Source: Zonotrichia leucophrys gambelii
Lineage: Eukaryota > Chordata > Aves > Passeriformes > Passerellidae
Length of the DNA stretch: 64,000 nucleotides
Direction: 5' to 3'
Assembly (NCBI RefSeq): GCF_028769735.1
Contig: NC_088176.1
Coordinates: 18,261,501-18,325,500 of the forward strand
The position numbers and the translations under genes were made by a program. A model generated the notes under the pieces. That model did not search any database and was not told the origin of the DNA. It saw nothing but the letters and a program-made list of their open reading frames with translations. Position 1 is the first letter of the stretch, and every line of letters begins with the position of its first letter. Positions 25,846 through 38,879 of the stretch are shown here, piece by piece.

Positions 25846-25967
25846 CTTGAATCCCAAAATATTTATGCAAAAGGGTGGTAGTCAAACACAGTCTGAGTCT
25901 TCTGGAGCCAGCCTAAAAGTGTTATATCTGTTCTGTCTGGCTGTGGAAGGAAAGGAAAGGAATATAT
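25846..25967 (-). other. NPY4R: Probable NPY4R 5' UTR portion of coding exon
   Basis: On the minus strand a long pyrimidine tract ends in TTTGCAG immediately before 25967, with a second acceptor-like CCACAG before 25940. Either would place the start codon about 95-122 nt into the exon. The upstream non-coding exon was not identified. Confidence 0.5.
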
Positions 25968-26834
25968 CTGCAAAGGAAAGGAAAAGGAAAAATATGTTTA
26001 GTTATGCTGCAAGAAGTTAGTCAAAAGGGTAAGGAGGGAGACAGGGAAGCAAATGCCAGGGATTTTGTGTATTTTCTGCAGCTCCTTCTTACACAGTTTA
26101 TTAGATCATAAAATGGAGCCCTTTGCTACACTGTGGCATGAAAGTCTGTACAACTCTATTGAATTATGACCATGTTTATTCATTGTGAAGTTGTACCATG
26201 GATTTAAGAACATCTTAACTTCATTATTTCACTCAGTGCAGTATCTTGAACATCACTAATGCAGTAGAGTGGTGATACAACAAAACCCGATCAAAACCCA
26301 CCCAGGGTAAAATTGCATGCGATTCTGGATCTGCAAGGCTCTGATCCAAAACTGGGCAGAGGACATTGTGAGGCTGCATTTACCTTCAGCTGTGCTAAAC
26401 ATCAATGTGCAGGGCATATTAGGTGCACAAAGCCAACATTAAAATATCTTCTGTGAAATGCATTTGTAATTGCAGCCAGAACTCACATTTGTGTAAGATA
26501 ATCACCATGCAAAAACTCAGGCTCATTGTCTGGAGGGATATCATGGGAAAATTTTTAAAAAGTCTAAAATAATTCAAAATAATTTCAACATTTTCCAGCT
26601 TCTACACAGCTGTGATAGGTCATGGGAACCGCAAGCCAAATTTCTTCCTTCCTCATTCCGGATGAACTCCAGTGCCCACGAAGCGTTGATATCTTCCCGA
26701 ATGTGACCATGACAGGGTTTATCAGAAATACAGTCCAGCTCCCTGATTTAGCCTTTAAGAGTGAGTGATTTTGATAGTGTCTTTTAATTCCTTCTGGGAA
26801 GATTTTTATTGATTCTCCCTCAGCATAATTTTAC

Positions 26835-26858
26835 TTTTTTTTTTTTTTTTTTTTTTTT
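26835..26858. repeat. Poly(T) run, 24 nt
   Basis: An uninterrupted run of T, readable as poly(A) on the minus strand. No retroposed gene body or target duplication was recognised beside it. Confidence 0.9.
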
Positions 26859-28454
26859 ACAAATTTGTTGTAAAAGCATGTTCTATCTGCTAGAGAGTGT
26901 TCCTGTACAAAGATAGGTCTGCTTCAAACTCACTGCTGCAAGCCACGAGCTGGGACTTTCAGTGGGATTCAGGGAGCCGAACCCATGGAGTTAATTTGCG
27001 CTGCATACTTTTTGCAAATCTCAGTCACAGGACTGCCTCGACTCTCCCAGATGACTCCTGTGAGCCATAGCAAAGGCTACTTTATAATCCTGACCCTCAT
27101 GTCCAAATCCTCTGTGTCCAGGAATCAAAGAAAAAAAATCTGACTCTGCTGGGAGTTGTCATCAGGGCAGAGGCAGTTCTGTGCTGTTCAAGGGTTTGTA
27201 GTATGAAAAGTAAATAAATATTTGGGGAATGACACTATTTAACCACTGCATGACACTTTCCTCAATGATTAAATATCACTCAAACAAGTTTGTGGGGTGG
27301 CAAAAAATGTTTGAGATTCAGAAAAAACAACTAATTATGGTATGAATACATAAGTAACATGGTATGGTGAGCTTATCACTTCAATGGAGTAGCATTTATT
27401 GCTGAACAACTGCATGCCTAAAGATAACCAGTACTGTACAAAAAGCCCCCACTATCCTATATCTTTTTCTTTGCCTTGTCTTTCCCATTATGAATTTTAT
27501 TGTTTTCTAGAGATGTTGACTCTCAGGAACTAAAGAAAGCAATAGGGTGCAGTAAATAAAAGGATGCTTGAATTAACTAGTACAGTAAATTATTTTGTTA
27601 CTTTGCTAGACCTGTTGATTTATCTAACTCTCTCTCTCTTTATCTTTCTGTCATCTATCTGTATCCATCTGAGGCAATCAAGATAGTCACACAAGCAAAA
27701 TACAGCAGCTCTTTCTTTCTCATAGTCTTTCATTCCCTCAGTAGTTTGAATCTTAATTAAGAGGGGCAAAGAAAATTTTCCAAATTGAGGATATAGGCAT
27801 AACTCCTTCTGTCCTCTCATTTTTGTGTTGTTGCCCAATCCATGTGGACAGATCAATACACTTTCTGGAAGAAAAAGAGGCAGCAGTGGTGATGTATGGA
27901 TGGGGAGGGTATGGTGGTCTGTTTCAGTGAAAAAAATGGGTATAGAATGAAAAACCTTCAACCAGCCCCATCGTTTTTAATGATTGCTGGCCAGTGGGGA
28001 TGCTGCAAGCAAAACAGAGCTAAGGGCTGGGCAGCCTGCTATATTATTTTGTACCAGTCAGAAGAGATAAGTCCTGGCATTTGGACAGGACAAACAGATT
28101 TAGCTGTAAACAAAACACGTGAGCTTTTTACTACGGTCCCAGCTTCATGTCCCTAGCTACAGTATCCTCAACAACAAACACATGGTTCTCTTTTGTTCCT
28201 TGAAAAATATGAAAATATGCGCAGTTATTACAAACATCTGTGTCTACAGAGTAGGCCTTCTCAAGGGTCTCAGACACTTTTGGACATGCTGAAGCAACAG
28301 TGAGGACTAATAATGCTGAAGAAAAAAAGAGAAAGTGATGGAGCCACCTGTAAAGCAGAAGTCAGATCCCATAGGTTTAGGGAGCACATTTCCAAGAGAA
28401 ATAGCAAAGACTGAGCGTGGCTGTGTGTTGGTCACTGATGGGAAGTGTGGTGGA

Positions 28455-28494
28455 GATGAAGAGCATCTCTGAAGGATGAAGAGCATCTCTGCAA
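28455..28494. repeat. 20-bp tandem duplication
   Basis: GATGAAGAGCATCTCTGAAG is followed directly by GATGAAGAGCATCTCTGCAA: two units with an 18-of-20 match. Confidence 0.85.
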
Positions 28495-31400
28495 TGTGTG
28501 TTGTTGCGTTAGGAGCTCCCTCTCTTTTATCACCTTGCATTCTGTGGTATCCCACAGCAGATGAATGGCAGGCACTTCCTGGGCATTCAGTCTTATGGCA
28601 CTGCCCAGAAGTAAATAAGGAATTACCACCTTCCTATCACAGATAAAGGGACTGTGAGAGGGAGTTGGGACATGAGTTGTTCAGTGTCTCAAGGGAACCT
28701 GTGATGCATCATGAGGTGCTTTAAACCACCTGCCAACCTGATGCCTTGGGAACAGTCAATGCATAAATCACCTATGTCTGTAGTGCTCCTTGTTCCAGCA
28801 ACCATAATGTAAAAAGCAGTTCCAGGAAAACAAAAATAACTATTACAGTAACCTTGCACTTATGCATCCTAGTATGGTATCCTTGGGTGGCAGATCTGCA
28901 AGGGCAGGTACTCCCAAGTGATGTGTTTGGTTGCCATTCAGTTCATTCTAAACAAAGAGCCAGTAAAAAGCAATGTGTGTATATTCTGTTTAGATATTTG
29001 AATTAAAGCTGAGCTAATATACTGAATCACCAGTGCAGTGGGAACAGAGGTGTTAGTTAGTCCCCTCATTGTATTGAAGGTTTGCTGATACCCCAGAAAC
29101 CATGAGATTATGGTCTAAGGAAAAACAGCTTTTTTCCTCAGAAAATGAAGCAGTATTTACTTGGCTTGTAGGACTAAAGTATATCTCTTAAATCTGTTTG
29201 TTGAGGGAGAGAGATTTTTGCTTGCTTTTTGCTCATTCGTCTTTAAAGAAGGAAGAGGAATCCTGTTCAGACTCTTAATGAATATTGGGAAAGAGTTCAG
29301 TAACAAAAACTAAGATGTTCATTAGAGTTTACTCTCTAGTTAATGCAGTATGAGACAGCTTCTCTAAAAAGCAAGTGTCACAAAAGTCTGCAGCAAATTA
29401 ACAGGATACAGAAGGAAGAAGACAATGAGCTTTCAGAATTAATCTTAGTGTGAGTTCAGTTCCCCACATACATCTTTTGTAGACATTTATCACTCTTCCA
29501 TTTGTGCTGGAAGCAAGGAAGAAGAGCAGGCAGTTTGAAGGGTTTGTCTTGGTGAACAGCACAGCCTTCTAAAGTAACAAATGTCACACAGCTTGTCTCA
29601 AAAAAAAAAAGAAACCAAATTATCACTTGTCAGCTCAAAAGTATTGCCCCAGGGCATTATCCTGTATTTCCCTGAAAAATTTCTCAAAGGAAAGGGAATT
29701 CTGCAGAAATGAGTCAGGGAAGAAAATAAAACCCTCAGTGGGTTTCAAGGAGACTGCTAGACCATTATGGCTTCAAGTAGTTAATACATGACTGCTCCTT
29801 TGAGAGACCTCTGGACTCGAAGACATCCTGTGAAAACCCCTATAAAAACTTTTTTCCTGGAGGCAGGATAAAGCAGGGGGCTGCTACAGATGCTGGGCTC
29901 TATGTACCCACTGGAAAAGGGTGGGTCATTTTTGCAAAGCTGATCATGATCATCCACTGCCTGCAATCAAATAACAGTCTCCATAGCTGGGATGGACAGT
30001 GGAAGCCAATTTCCACATCAGACATTAGTCAAAGAAAAAAACATGTTTGCAGTGTCTGGCTTCACTATCTGACACTTAGAAGCACTTGCTTATCTACCCT
30101 AGAGCCTAACTAATTGCTCAGACAACTGGCTTTCAGTCCATAAGACATTCTGAGAGAAGCAATTCCTAAAGACATGTGGTGATTGTATCACTTACTTAAA
30201 GAGTTACAGCAATTACTGGGCGTAAAGCCAGCTGTTGTCTGCTAAGAAAAAATAAAAAAGGAGCAATGGAAAGGTTCAACACAATGTCAGAATTTAAATT
30301 ACAGATATTGAGGTAGGGGGGACTGACTGACATTGGTATCCCCTTTTGGCTGCCAATGACGTTATCTCAGTAAAGCACTTTTGGCCTGTTTAGCCTTACA
30401 TACTAAAGAAAAGTTAAAAACCACTTGGCTAATATTACAGCTCCCCAGGAAAGCAACATCTAACTAGAAGAGGAAACATCACTGAGTTTGCACAGACATC
30501 CCACAACAGTGTTAAATCCATAATGGATCCAGTACAGTGAAAGTTACTCTTTAACTTTCTTTACCTCTTTTTAGCTTTGTATTGCAAAAATATTGGGACA
30601 AACTGTCTTAGGTGATTGAAAAAGCTATATAGGACAAACATTTCTAGAACCTGCATAATTAAGGTGTATAAAAACCTGTGTATATTAACATATTACAAGT
30701 CTAGAACATAAGGGGTGGCATAAATACCAAGGAAAGGGAATTCTTTTTCCTCCTCTCACATCTGCATGTTTTCTGAGGGAAACCTTTTTGAGCTTATGAA
30801 ATTCTGTTATGAGTTAATCTTCTCTGATCCTGTAGAAAGCAAGGAAGTTTTTTACAAAAGCATTTACTCCAACTTTTTATTTTCTGGTTAAATTCATAGA
30901 AACCTTACCAAAGACATGGAGCCAGCTCACAAAGGTAAAATATGAACAGCAAATCAGCAGACTGCAGAATGATAGTTAGTCCTTGATTTCTTAAGAGTAA
31001 TGGCCTTTGTGACATGTTTGCTACCCAAGAGAAGAAAAAAAACAGTTTACAAAGATGATCTTTACCAAAGGAAGTGGTGAATCTATGAAACATTGCAATG
31101 GGCACCTTAGCAGACAGTCAGTCAGGATATCTGGAGAGTGATGTGTTGTGTCCTGTCTGAAGCTGCCTTGGTTGCGTGAGGACCAAGAAATGTCAGGGAC
31201 CAGGAGATAAGTGTTTTGCAGCAACCAGAGGCACCAGGAAGGTTCTTTGTGTCACACCACAGGGAGGACACTGAACTGCAAAGGCCCCCAAGAAGCTGCC
31301 ATCTCCCTCTTGCATCCCAAAAGGTTGCAAAGCTTTACTCAGTAGATACGAGAGCTGGGCCTTTCATGACAAGTCAGTCTTCATTAATCAAACATAGTCA

Positions 31401-34400
31401 TCTGCTTTTTAAACAATAACAGGTGATAACTTTAATAAAGAGATGTGAGCTCTTGACAATCTCAAATAGATAATTTAGAAAATTCTTACCAGTTACTGAT
31501 GGAGAGAATCTCTGCTGTTGGTGCACATTTCTGTTCTAGAAGCAAGCAGAAATGTTGTAGGAGTGAAGCAAGACCTTTTGTGAGCAATCCTCCTCCTTGG
31601 AATCCAGGAGAGAAGCTCTGCTGGTTGTTTCTGTAGGTAATTTGGATGGCATCTCTCTCCCTCTGCCGCTCTCTATCCCGCCCTCTGTCCTTCCCTCCCT
31701 TCAACTTAGCCAATGAATTCTGCCCTATGATTATGGTCTGACTTTGAAGTTCTGGCTCCCTCTGCTGTTGTATAAATATACAAATTCTAGGGATACTTGG
31801 GAGGAATAACAACTTCAGGAAAGAGCTGTGAAGTATCTGAAGCACAGCATGCCCCCGTGCTGCACGAGTGTGATCTCAAGTGAAGACAAAGAGACGAAAT
31901 ACAGACATAGAGCCTAATCCTGTTCTCCTTGCTGAGGCAAGATTTCTGTAGGGCTCCGAAGAGAATTTGCCTCAGCTTAGGAAGCCAGTACCAGATTTCT
32001 CAGATTTTCCATTCCATCACAGACAGATGTTGAAATTTTCTTTTGGAAGGGTGCACACTAAAGTCCTTAGATTGTGACTGGGGAAGAGACACATTGTTAT
32101 TCAGGAAAAGAACTCGGAAATGAAAGAGCACTGAGAAAGGTGGAAATAAAGGTGGGAAAGGGGTTTGCAGAAGTGCCAGATTTCTGTGATTTTTTTTTTC
32201 CCCAGGTCTTTCTCATCAAAAATCAAGGTAGAAATCAGAGTTGCCAATTTTTTTCATGCACTGGGAAAAAGCACAAACAGAATATTTCCAACAGCTGTAC
32301 CAGAATAACCTAATTTTAGTCTTTTATATAAAAATTGGTTTTAAGCTATGGTCAGCTACATAATTAGTCCAGTGGCTAATGCTGTTCTGGAACCTTTCTT
32401 AAGTTGTGATAAGCAGTGGTAGCAAAAAGGTATTTTTATTTGCAGGCCTGCAGTATGTTAACAGAAATAAAATGTTTAAATATGAAAATAAGTGCAAGCT
32501 CATGTGAGCTAAACTAAAAGTGAAAACATTTTTTCGTTTATATTGTACATTTTCTTTCATTTTTTCTGGTAACAGCTATTACAGATGTGATCTACAAGAG
32601 CTTAGCAGACAGCTTTCATCATTAGAGAAATAAGCAAAGCAGAAGTAGGGACATAGGGTATTTTGGCATTTCTCATGTCTTATGGTGCAGAGAAACATAG
32701 AACTGGAATGTATATAATGAATGGTGTAAGCTGGACAGTTGTGCACAGTTAATGATTTTTAAATCAGGGGTTGCTTGAGCTGCTTCTTATTTTGTGTTGC
32801 TTATTTTTTTCCAGCCTTCTTTTCAGAGGCTTTATTTACCAATGAGTTTGAATCAGCACCCATATCCCAACATTTCCCCTGCACCCAGGCACCTCTGAAG
32901 GAGACAGGCTTTCCAATCTGGCAATGGAAAAGGACATGCAGGCTGTGCTTGGCATGAGAAAGCACCAGCCCACACAAATCTTGAGCTTCTGGCCAGCTTT
33001 GCAGGAAGTAGAAGATTCTTCCTATCTTACTGGAGACAGAGAAGCTGAAATTATTTATTTGGCTGGCTTGTACCCTTCTGTTTTTTCCTTAATTTATTTA
33101 TCGTATGTTTATTTGTACTGCTGTTCAAAGCATTAAAGAAAGGGGAGGAAAACCATTAGAAAACAGACAGGCCTTTTCCTGAGGGATATTTGGATTTGTG
33201 AAGATGTTCTGTTCCCCTCAGCTGCAGCATTCCTTTGCCAGCCTTGCCTCCACACCTTCCAAACATTTAAAGATATATTGGGCCACTTTTGTTCTCTCAA
33301 TTCAAATGTTTGGGCAGAGCTTGCAAGCTAGCAAATAAACATCTGCTCTCTTCTTCAAATCAGTAGAGAACAGCTGTATCACAGCTTCTGAAACACTGCT
33401 CAGGGCTCTGCTGCCCAGGGATCAGGAAATGACAGCTACCAGTATCTTGCTATGTCATCTGGGACTTGATTTTATGATGAAATTCTTTAGCCAGGTCCTG
33501 GCCATTTTGGTGAGGTGAATGGTGCTGCATTAGAGCCCTGTTACACACATGTTCTTTGCACATCATATCCAACTGCAGGATGAAAATGCTCACTATTAGT
33601 AAGCTGATGTGGGAGCAGCACTTGGGTCATTCCAGCCCTGCTGACGTTCATGGATCTGGGACTTACATGCACCAGCAGGCACTGAGTGTAAGCCCAGAGG
33701 TGCAGTGGGGCTGGAGCTGCCAAGCAGCAGCTGCCCAGACTGCAGCACAGAGGGGACAATGCTGCAGCCACCCTGGCGTGAGCACAGCAGCAGCAAGACA
33801 AAGATGCCAATGCAAATTCCCTCAGGTGGTCTGGGTTCAGCACCTCACTAAAAGGGGTTCTGGTGCCTGAGCTGGTTTGTATCTGGCCATGGTTCACTTC
33901 CCAGTGGGAACTACTGACCAATAGTCTGTAGAGAGTCTCTGTGAGGATCCCAGCCCATTAAGTCTTGAGAAATTACCAAGAATATTTGTGTGGGTGTGCA
34001 TAATAATGGAAATTCCACATTGGGAAGCAGTGTGGAAGTACTGTAGTCCCAACTTTTGCTAGTAAAGTTCTGTCAGTGGGCCAGTCCCATTTGTTGTTGA
34101 TAGGGGATAGGGTAAAGAAACTGTAGCTGGCATGGCATGGGGCTGTCCCAGCTCCCAGAGAGCAATAAGAAGCCTTGTTCCCATTCCCCACCCACAGCCC
34201 ATGCTCCTGTTATGAGAAGGCACAGGAGAACTGTGCTGCTTGCTCTGCAGCTGGTTACAAAACAGCTGGGCTCCACGGAGACAAAGCCTTTCAAGGGGGT
34301 ACAGGTGCATGAAGAAATAATCCTCTCTGCTCTGGCCAAATAACTCCTTCCTGCAAGGGGTTATGGTGGCAGCAAGGCCTCTACCAACCAACACTCGCTG

Positions 34401-36505
34401 CAATTGAGCATTTCCCTGCAGTGACAGGGATTACAGCTGCACTCTGGATGCTTTGGGGGTCTCCTCCAGCATTCCTGTGTCAGATCTCCAGCCATATCAG
34501 CCTTCCTTGATGGAGCCCTGATACTCTGTCTCCTTCTTTCCTCTGAGCATGAAATTTCAGAGGCCAATTCTGCTACAGTACATTTAGCAAATCTAATTGT
34601 GTTCCAGCATCTGGAGTCCTGCTCTCTCTGGCACTGCTGAACAGTGAGCAAACAATATCCATAAAGAATAGTACTAGGCACTTAATGACAAAAGCATGTG
34701 GGGAAAATGTACCATGGAACAATACATAGTCCAGGTGTGTGCTAAGTTTATCAGGGGTACATGGCATCCTTGTAGATATTTCACAGAAGTTTGGTTTGGC
34801 TTCATTTTGTGAGAATCTCCACCTCTTTCTGAAGCAGAATTGCTATTTCCACCATTATCAGCCACCCTCAATTTGTTCATAACCCTCATTCCATGGGGGG
34901 AGCTATGAAACTGATGTATCTGTACAGGAATTTTTCTGAACTGCTTAAATGATGTTCAGAAAAGTAGGCCTGTTACTCAGGGGTCCCTAGGCAGGCCCTT
35001 ATAGATCAATCTAGCATTTAGGAAGAGGAAAGCATAACCACTTGTATATATCTGTATCTAAATCTACCTCCATAGATATAAATACACAAGTATATATATA
35101 TATATTTTTATATAACTGGATTAAATCCTCTGATTCATCCTCCTCAAGCAGAGAAGGGAGGGCCCCTCTGATGTCTGCTCCTCCCAGACTGGTCATAGCC
35201 AGCTGCAGGGATGTCCATGGCATTGGTACCAAGAAGGCACAGAGGGATATCATCCAAGGGAGCTGCTTCTTGTTCTAACTTGCTCTTGTTCCTGAGTCCC
35301 CCAATATTCTAAAAATAAAATGTATTTCTCATTTTATCTGCTTTCTGGAATCACCTTATTGACTGCCATAGATGGGATTTTTCTGATAATTAGTAAGCTG
35401 TTTTCCTTATTATGTGCAGGTTTTCTACTTGTGTGTTCTCAGCACCACACTTTAATTAATGATTGTGGTTTTCCACAGCAGATATGGAAAGAAGCTGTTG
35501 TTTGAATCAGATGAAATATTTAATTGTACTAAACTTCAGGAAGGTAGAGGAAAGGCAGATGAGGAAAAGCACTATAATGTCAGTGTTAAATAAACTGAAC
35601 ACACAAATTATTTGTCTGGGCCTTTTAAGGTGTACAGCACTCTTTTTGTAATTGCTCTTAATATTGTATAAATAGATTTTATAGGATATTTCTCATATTA
35701 ACTACTTTTATGGACTTTGCACCAGGCACAGTGTAATGCCTGAAGTCTACAGGCTAAACATGATTTATAGTCTAGGTTTCCTATAAAAACAGCTTTCATG
35801 GGGTTGTTTGTCAGTGGACTTTGATCCAAAGAAGATTATTGCAGGAAATTCTACCCTGGTATGGAAGGCTACAGAGCTATTTATATGGCACATCTTTGCA
35901 GTATGTTGGACTCTCAGGCATGGGATTGCCATTTTTGTAATGTATCAGTCATCTCCTGGAGAATATGTTCCTTGTGCATTTGCATTTATTGACCTGCACA
36001 AGGCACCAAGGTGAGGGGAGGCTTTCAAGGGACTGTTTTCCTGCTTTGTTTCATCCCATTTTCCAGCACACATGTCATTGGGGGAATGTCAATAAGTGTA
36101 ATTGCATAATGAGTCTGTGTGTCTGGCAACAACTTATATAATACCTGTTACTTTAAAAGCTAGATGATTTCCAAATCAGTAATTAGATTTACAAATATTT
36201 ATAGACACCACAAATTCTTCTGTTTTCAAGGAGACAAATCAGCGACTACAGTGATTTGATGTATTTGAAAATGTATTTACCTCTGGATCCCAACAGGAAA
36301 AAAAGCCTGTGATAAAGTTTGGTTACAAATGTGTGTAAGACAAACCACCTAGCATCAGAAATGAGATAGATAAGGTACAATTAGAGCTGTGAAAGGCACG
36401 AGGAAAACTCATTTCTCTTGAAGCCATGCTGCTTGCTGCTTTCCTCTAAAGGAGAGATTCAGCTTCTGGGGTAGGTGTGAAAGAGGAGGAATTCATCCTG
36501 TGTTC

Positions 36506-38779
36506 TTATCCAACTCCATTGTAGACTCTGCAACTTATCTCAGGATTAGTCTTCTTCACCACTCGGATGGAACAGCTCTTCTTGTGGAACAGGCCAACAC
36601 AGTTCACCCTATCGTACTTCTTGGGGAGTACAACCCTGTCATTGAGAAAGGCAAAGAGAAAATCAGCAACTGAGGCAGAGTTTGAGAAGGATACTCACTG
36701 AGCTACAGCCCTCCTGGAGCAGCCATGGATTGACTTGGCCTGTGGACATACATAACAAGTGCTATGCTAACAGAAGGAATACAGAGCCCAAATTGTGGCT
36801 TTTAACAGATGAAGTGATTTCCCAATGTTTGTTCTTTAAATGCAGTTCTCATTGGTCATTCTGTTAGGGATTAGTATAAATTCCCACACAAAGGCAAAAT
36901 ACGGATTAATTCTGTCTTCCCCATTCAAACTAAAACTTTCTTGGTAATAAAAACAATTTACAGAGTGCTGAATCATCTCAGCATGAATGACTCCCAGCTG
37001 GGCCTCTTCTTAGCACAGGCCAGCTCCTTCCCTCTTATGGCGAATAAATCTGGGAATATTTCCCTCCAAAAGTTCCTTGGATTGTAGTCTTCCTCAATTT
37101 TGTGGGACTCTATCTCCCCAGAACACTAGAAAAATGCTTGTTTTAAGGGAAGGGAGAAAATCAATTAACATCACTATTCAGGAAGACACAATTCTCCTTG
37201 ATGAGTCACTGCCATCCATAGACACACAAGAGCACACAAGAAAGCAAATTATCAGCATGTATGTCCAGTTTTGATAAGGAGGAAATGTAGGCTCTGGACA
37301 GCAACAATGTTAGAATATCTGAATAGATGTTTGCAGGCAGGCCAGTGGTGCAGAGCTACAGAAACCCACAAGTTCATGTGCTGTGGGGTGTTTAGGTATC
37401 TGGAGAAAAGCTGGTGAATAGAAGGAGCAAGGAAACAGAGGCTAAAAGGAACTACACACCCAGTTACTGTCTGAATCTAAAGAAGGACTAGGTGATGAGG
37501 AGGAGCTGTGTGCTGGGAACACCCTATGTTTCATTATGTTTCTTCCCCAAAAAGTCTTTGTGACTGACTGATTATTCTGCTGATCATGATTAGACCTAAC
37601 AGGGAAACAGGAAAAGGAGTTTTGCTCTCATGAGTATGACATTTCAGTACATGCTTTCAATGAGGGATTTAAGTCTGAATATTTCAATCCATTTTTGAAT
37701 AAACAAACAATAATTTGGGTAAACTTACAAGCTGCAGCAAGTCATTGAACTCATCTTACACCTGCACTGGAAACAATCTTCATTCTTCCACACCGCACCA
37801 AAAACATAGAGGTTTCTGTCTGAAAGGCACCCTGAATGTACACACCAGAAAATAACAGTCAGTAAATCAACAGATGTAGTCCACAGTCTTATGTTTGTGG
37901 AAATCAAAGCACTGATTTCTGTAGGATCACACCAGGGAAGAGCCTAACCCTGTGCTTTGCCCAAAAGTTACCCTGTGTATGCTCCTGTGGTGTGCACGAG
38001 TGTATGACACAGCATGATCAAATGCTGCAACCACATACCAGATGCATGTTATTCTGCTGTAGCAATGGATCTGAAAAACACCTTAGCTTATGGGTACTGG
38101 AGGATATTTCTGCCCTTTCTTACAGTCAACACACAGGTTTTGATTTTGTTTTCTCATTCCTTCCTCCTCCCCAATTCTTACTATATTTCAACTTGCACTG
38201 CTAAATGCAATTTAAACAACAGCTGTCTTTGCTTTGATTTTAGTGTCAAGTGCCCTCTCCAGATTAATCAAGTCACTTAAAAGTACATGAGTTTTTCCCA
38301 CATAGGCAAGTACCTCAGTCGTACATTAGCCGAGAGTATAATTACTCAGTCTCTCAGTCCAGAGATAGCTCTGGGTGGGTTGATTCCTGAATAAGCAGCT
38401 GTTTGGATCATTCTTCAGCAAAGAGCATGTTATGCTATTCCAACTTTTCCAAGAAAAAAACCCTTTGAATCTCTGAATTAATGTTTCAAGGATGTCTAAT
38501 ATATTTGCCATTCTTACCATATTTTCTGGCTGGTCTAAGGTAACAGCGAGCAGGAACACACAGAGTTCTTGAGAAGAGAAGGATCAAGCAAAAAATAAGC
38601 AAGAATTTCTAGAAAGAAAACAAGAATTTTTTTTTTTATAATTAAGGGGTTTTTTTTCAAAGGTCTGTCTAGCACAGAGTTATGGAATAGTCCTACTATT
38701 CCAAATAAAATAAAATATAGAAATACTTCCAGTGTAAAAACATTACATACACACACACACAAAGCTGGTAACTTACCAT
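36506..38779 (-). CDS. Beta-microseminoprotein-like gene, copy A (divergent, basic)
   Basis: Four exons rebuilt from splice sites and phase: ATG 38777-38779, 38518-38608, 37729-37831, 36506-36635. Product 108 aa. Exon 1 supplies only the start codon (ATG|GTAAGT). Exon 2 encodes a signal peptide (MKFLLIFCLILLFSRTLC..., probable cleavage after PA near residue 21) and the first cysteine. Exon 3 carries the DCFQCRC and TCCSL cysteine cluster. Exon 4 carries KKYDRVNC, KKSCSIRVV, NPEISC and ends NGVG. All ten family cysteines are present. Phases 0/1/2 match the other copies and the known MSMB layout. The mature protein is unusually rich in Lys/Arg and is the most diverged intact member here, so a separate subfamily is likely. 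The family is small secreted proteins first found in seminal plasma; biochemical role in birds is not established by sequence. A TATA box lies upstream at 38821-38829. Confidence 0.88.
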
Positions 38780-38820
38780 ACTTGCATGGGCTGCTCACAT
38801 ATAACAATGAGGAGTAGTGT

Positions 38821-38829
38821 CTATTTATA
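38821..38829 (-). promoter_or_regulatory. TATA box of MSMB-like copy A
   Basis: TATAAATAG on the minus strand, 42 nt upstream of the start codon's first base. Transcription would start near 38790-38800, giving a very short 5' UTR that contains one upstream ATG at 38785-38787. Confidence 0.75.
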
Positions 38830-38879
38830 CACAGTGAGGAAACAATGCTCAGTGCAAAGGGAGGCAAAGTAAGTGTGCT

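Larger units (their letters stand above)
25990..36500. other. Gene-free interval between NPY4R and the MSMB array
   Basis: No coding exon is supported. The first kilobases would contain the NPY4R promoter and any 5' UTR exon, which I could not locate. It includes a T-run at 26835-26858, a 20-bp tandem duplication at 28455-28494, and short TA- and TC-rich runs (for example 35089-35114 and 27630-27645). No CR1 or LTR piece was recognised. Confidence 0.4.

Noticed and set aside
25846..25857. Four-codon N-terminal extension of NPY4R starting at TTG
   Set aside because: TTG is not a normal start in vertebrate nuclear genes; the ATG at 25845 gives a length matching the family.
38535..38867. 110-residue minus-strand open frame overlapping exon 2 of copy A
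   Set aside because: It is in the wrong frame; the phase-consistent frame of exon 2 encodes the signal peptide and joins exon 3 correctly.
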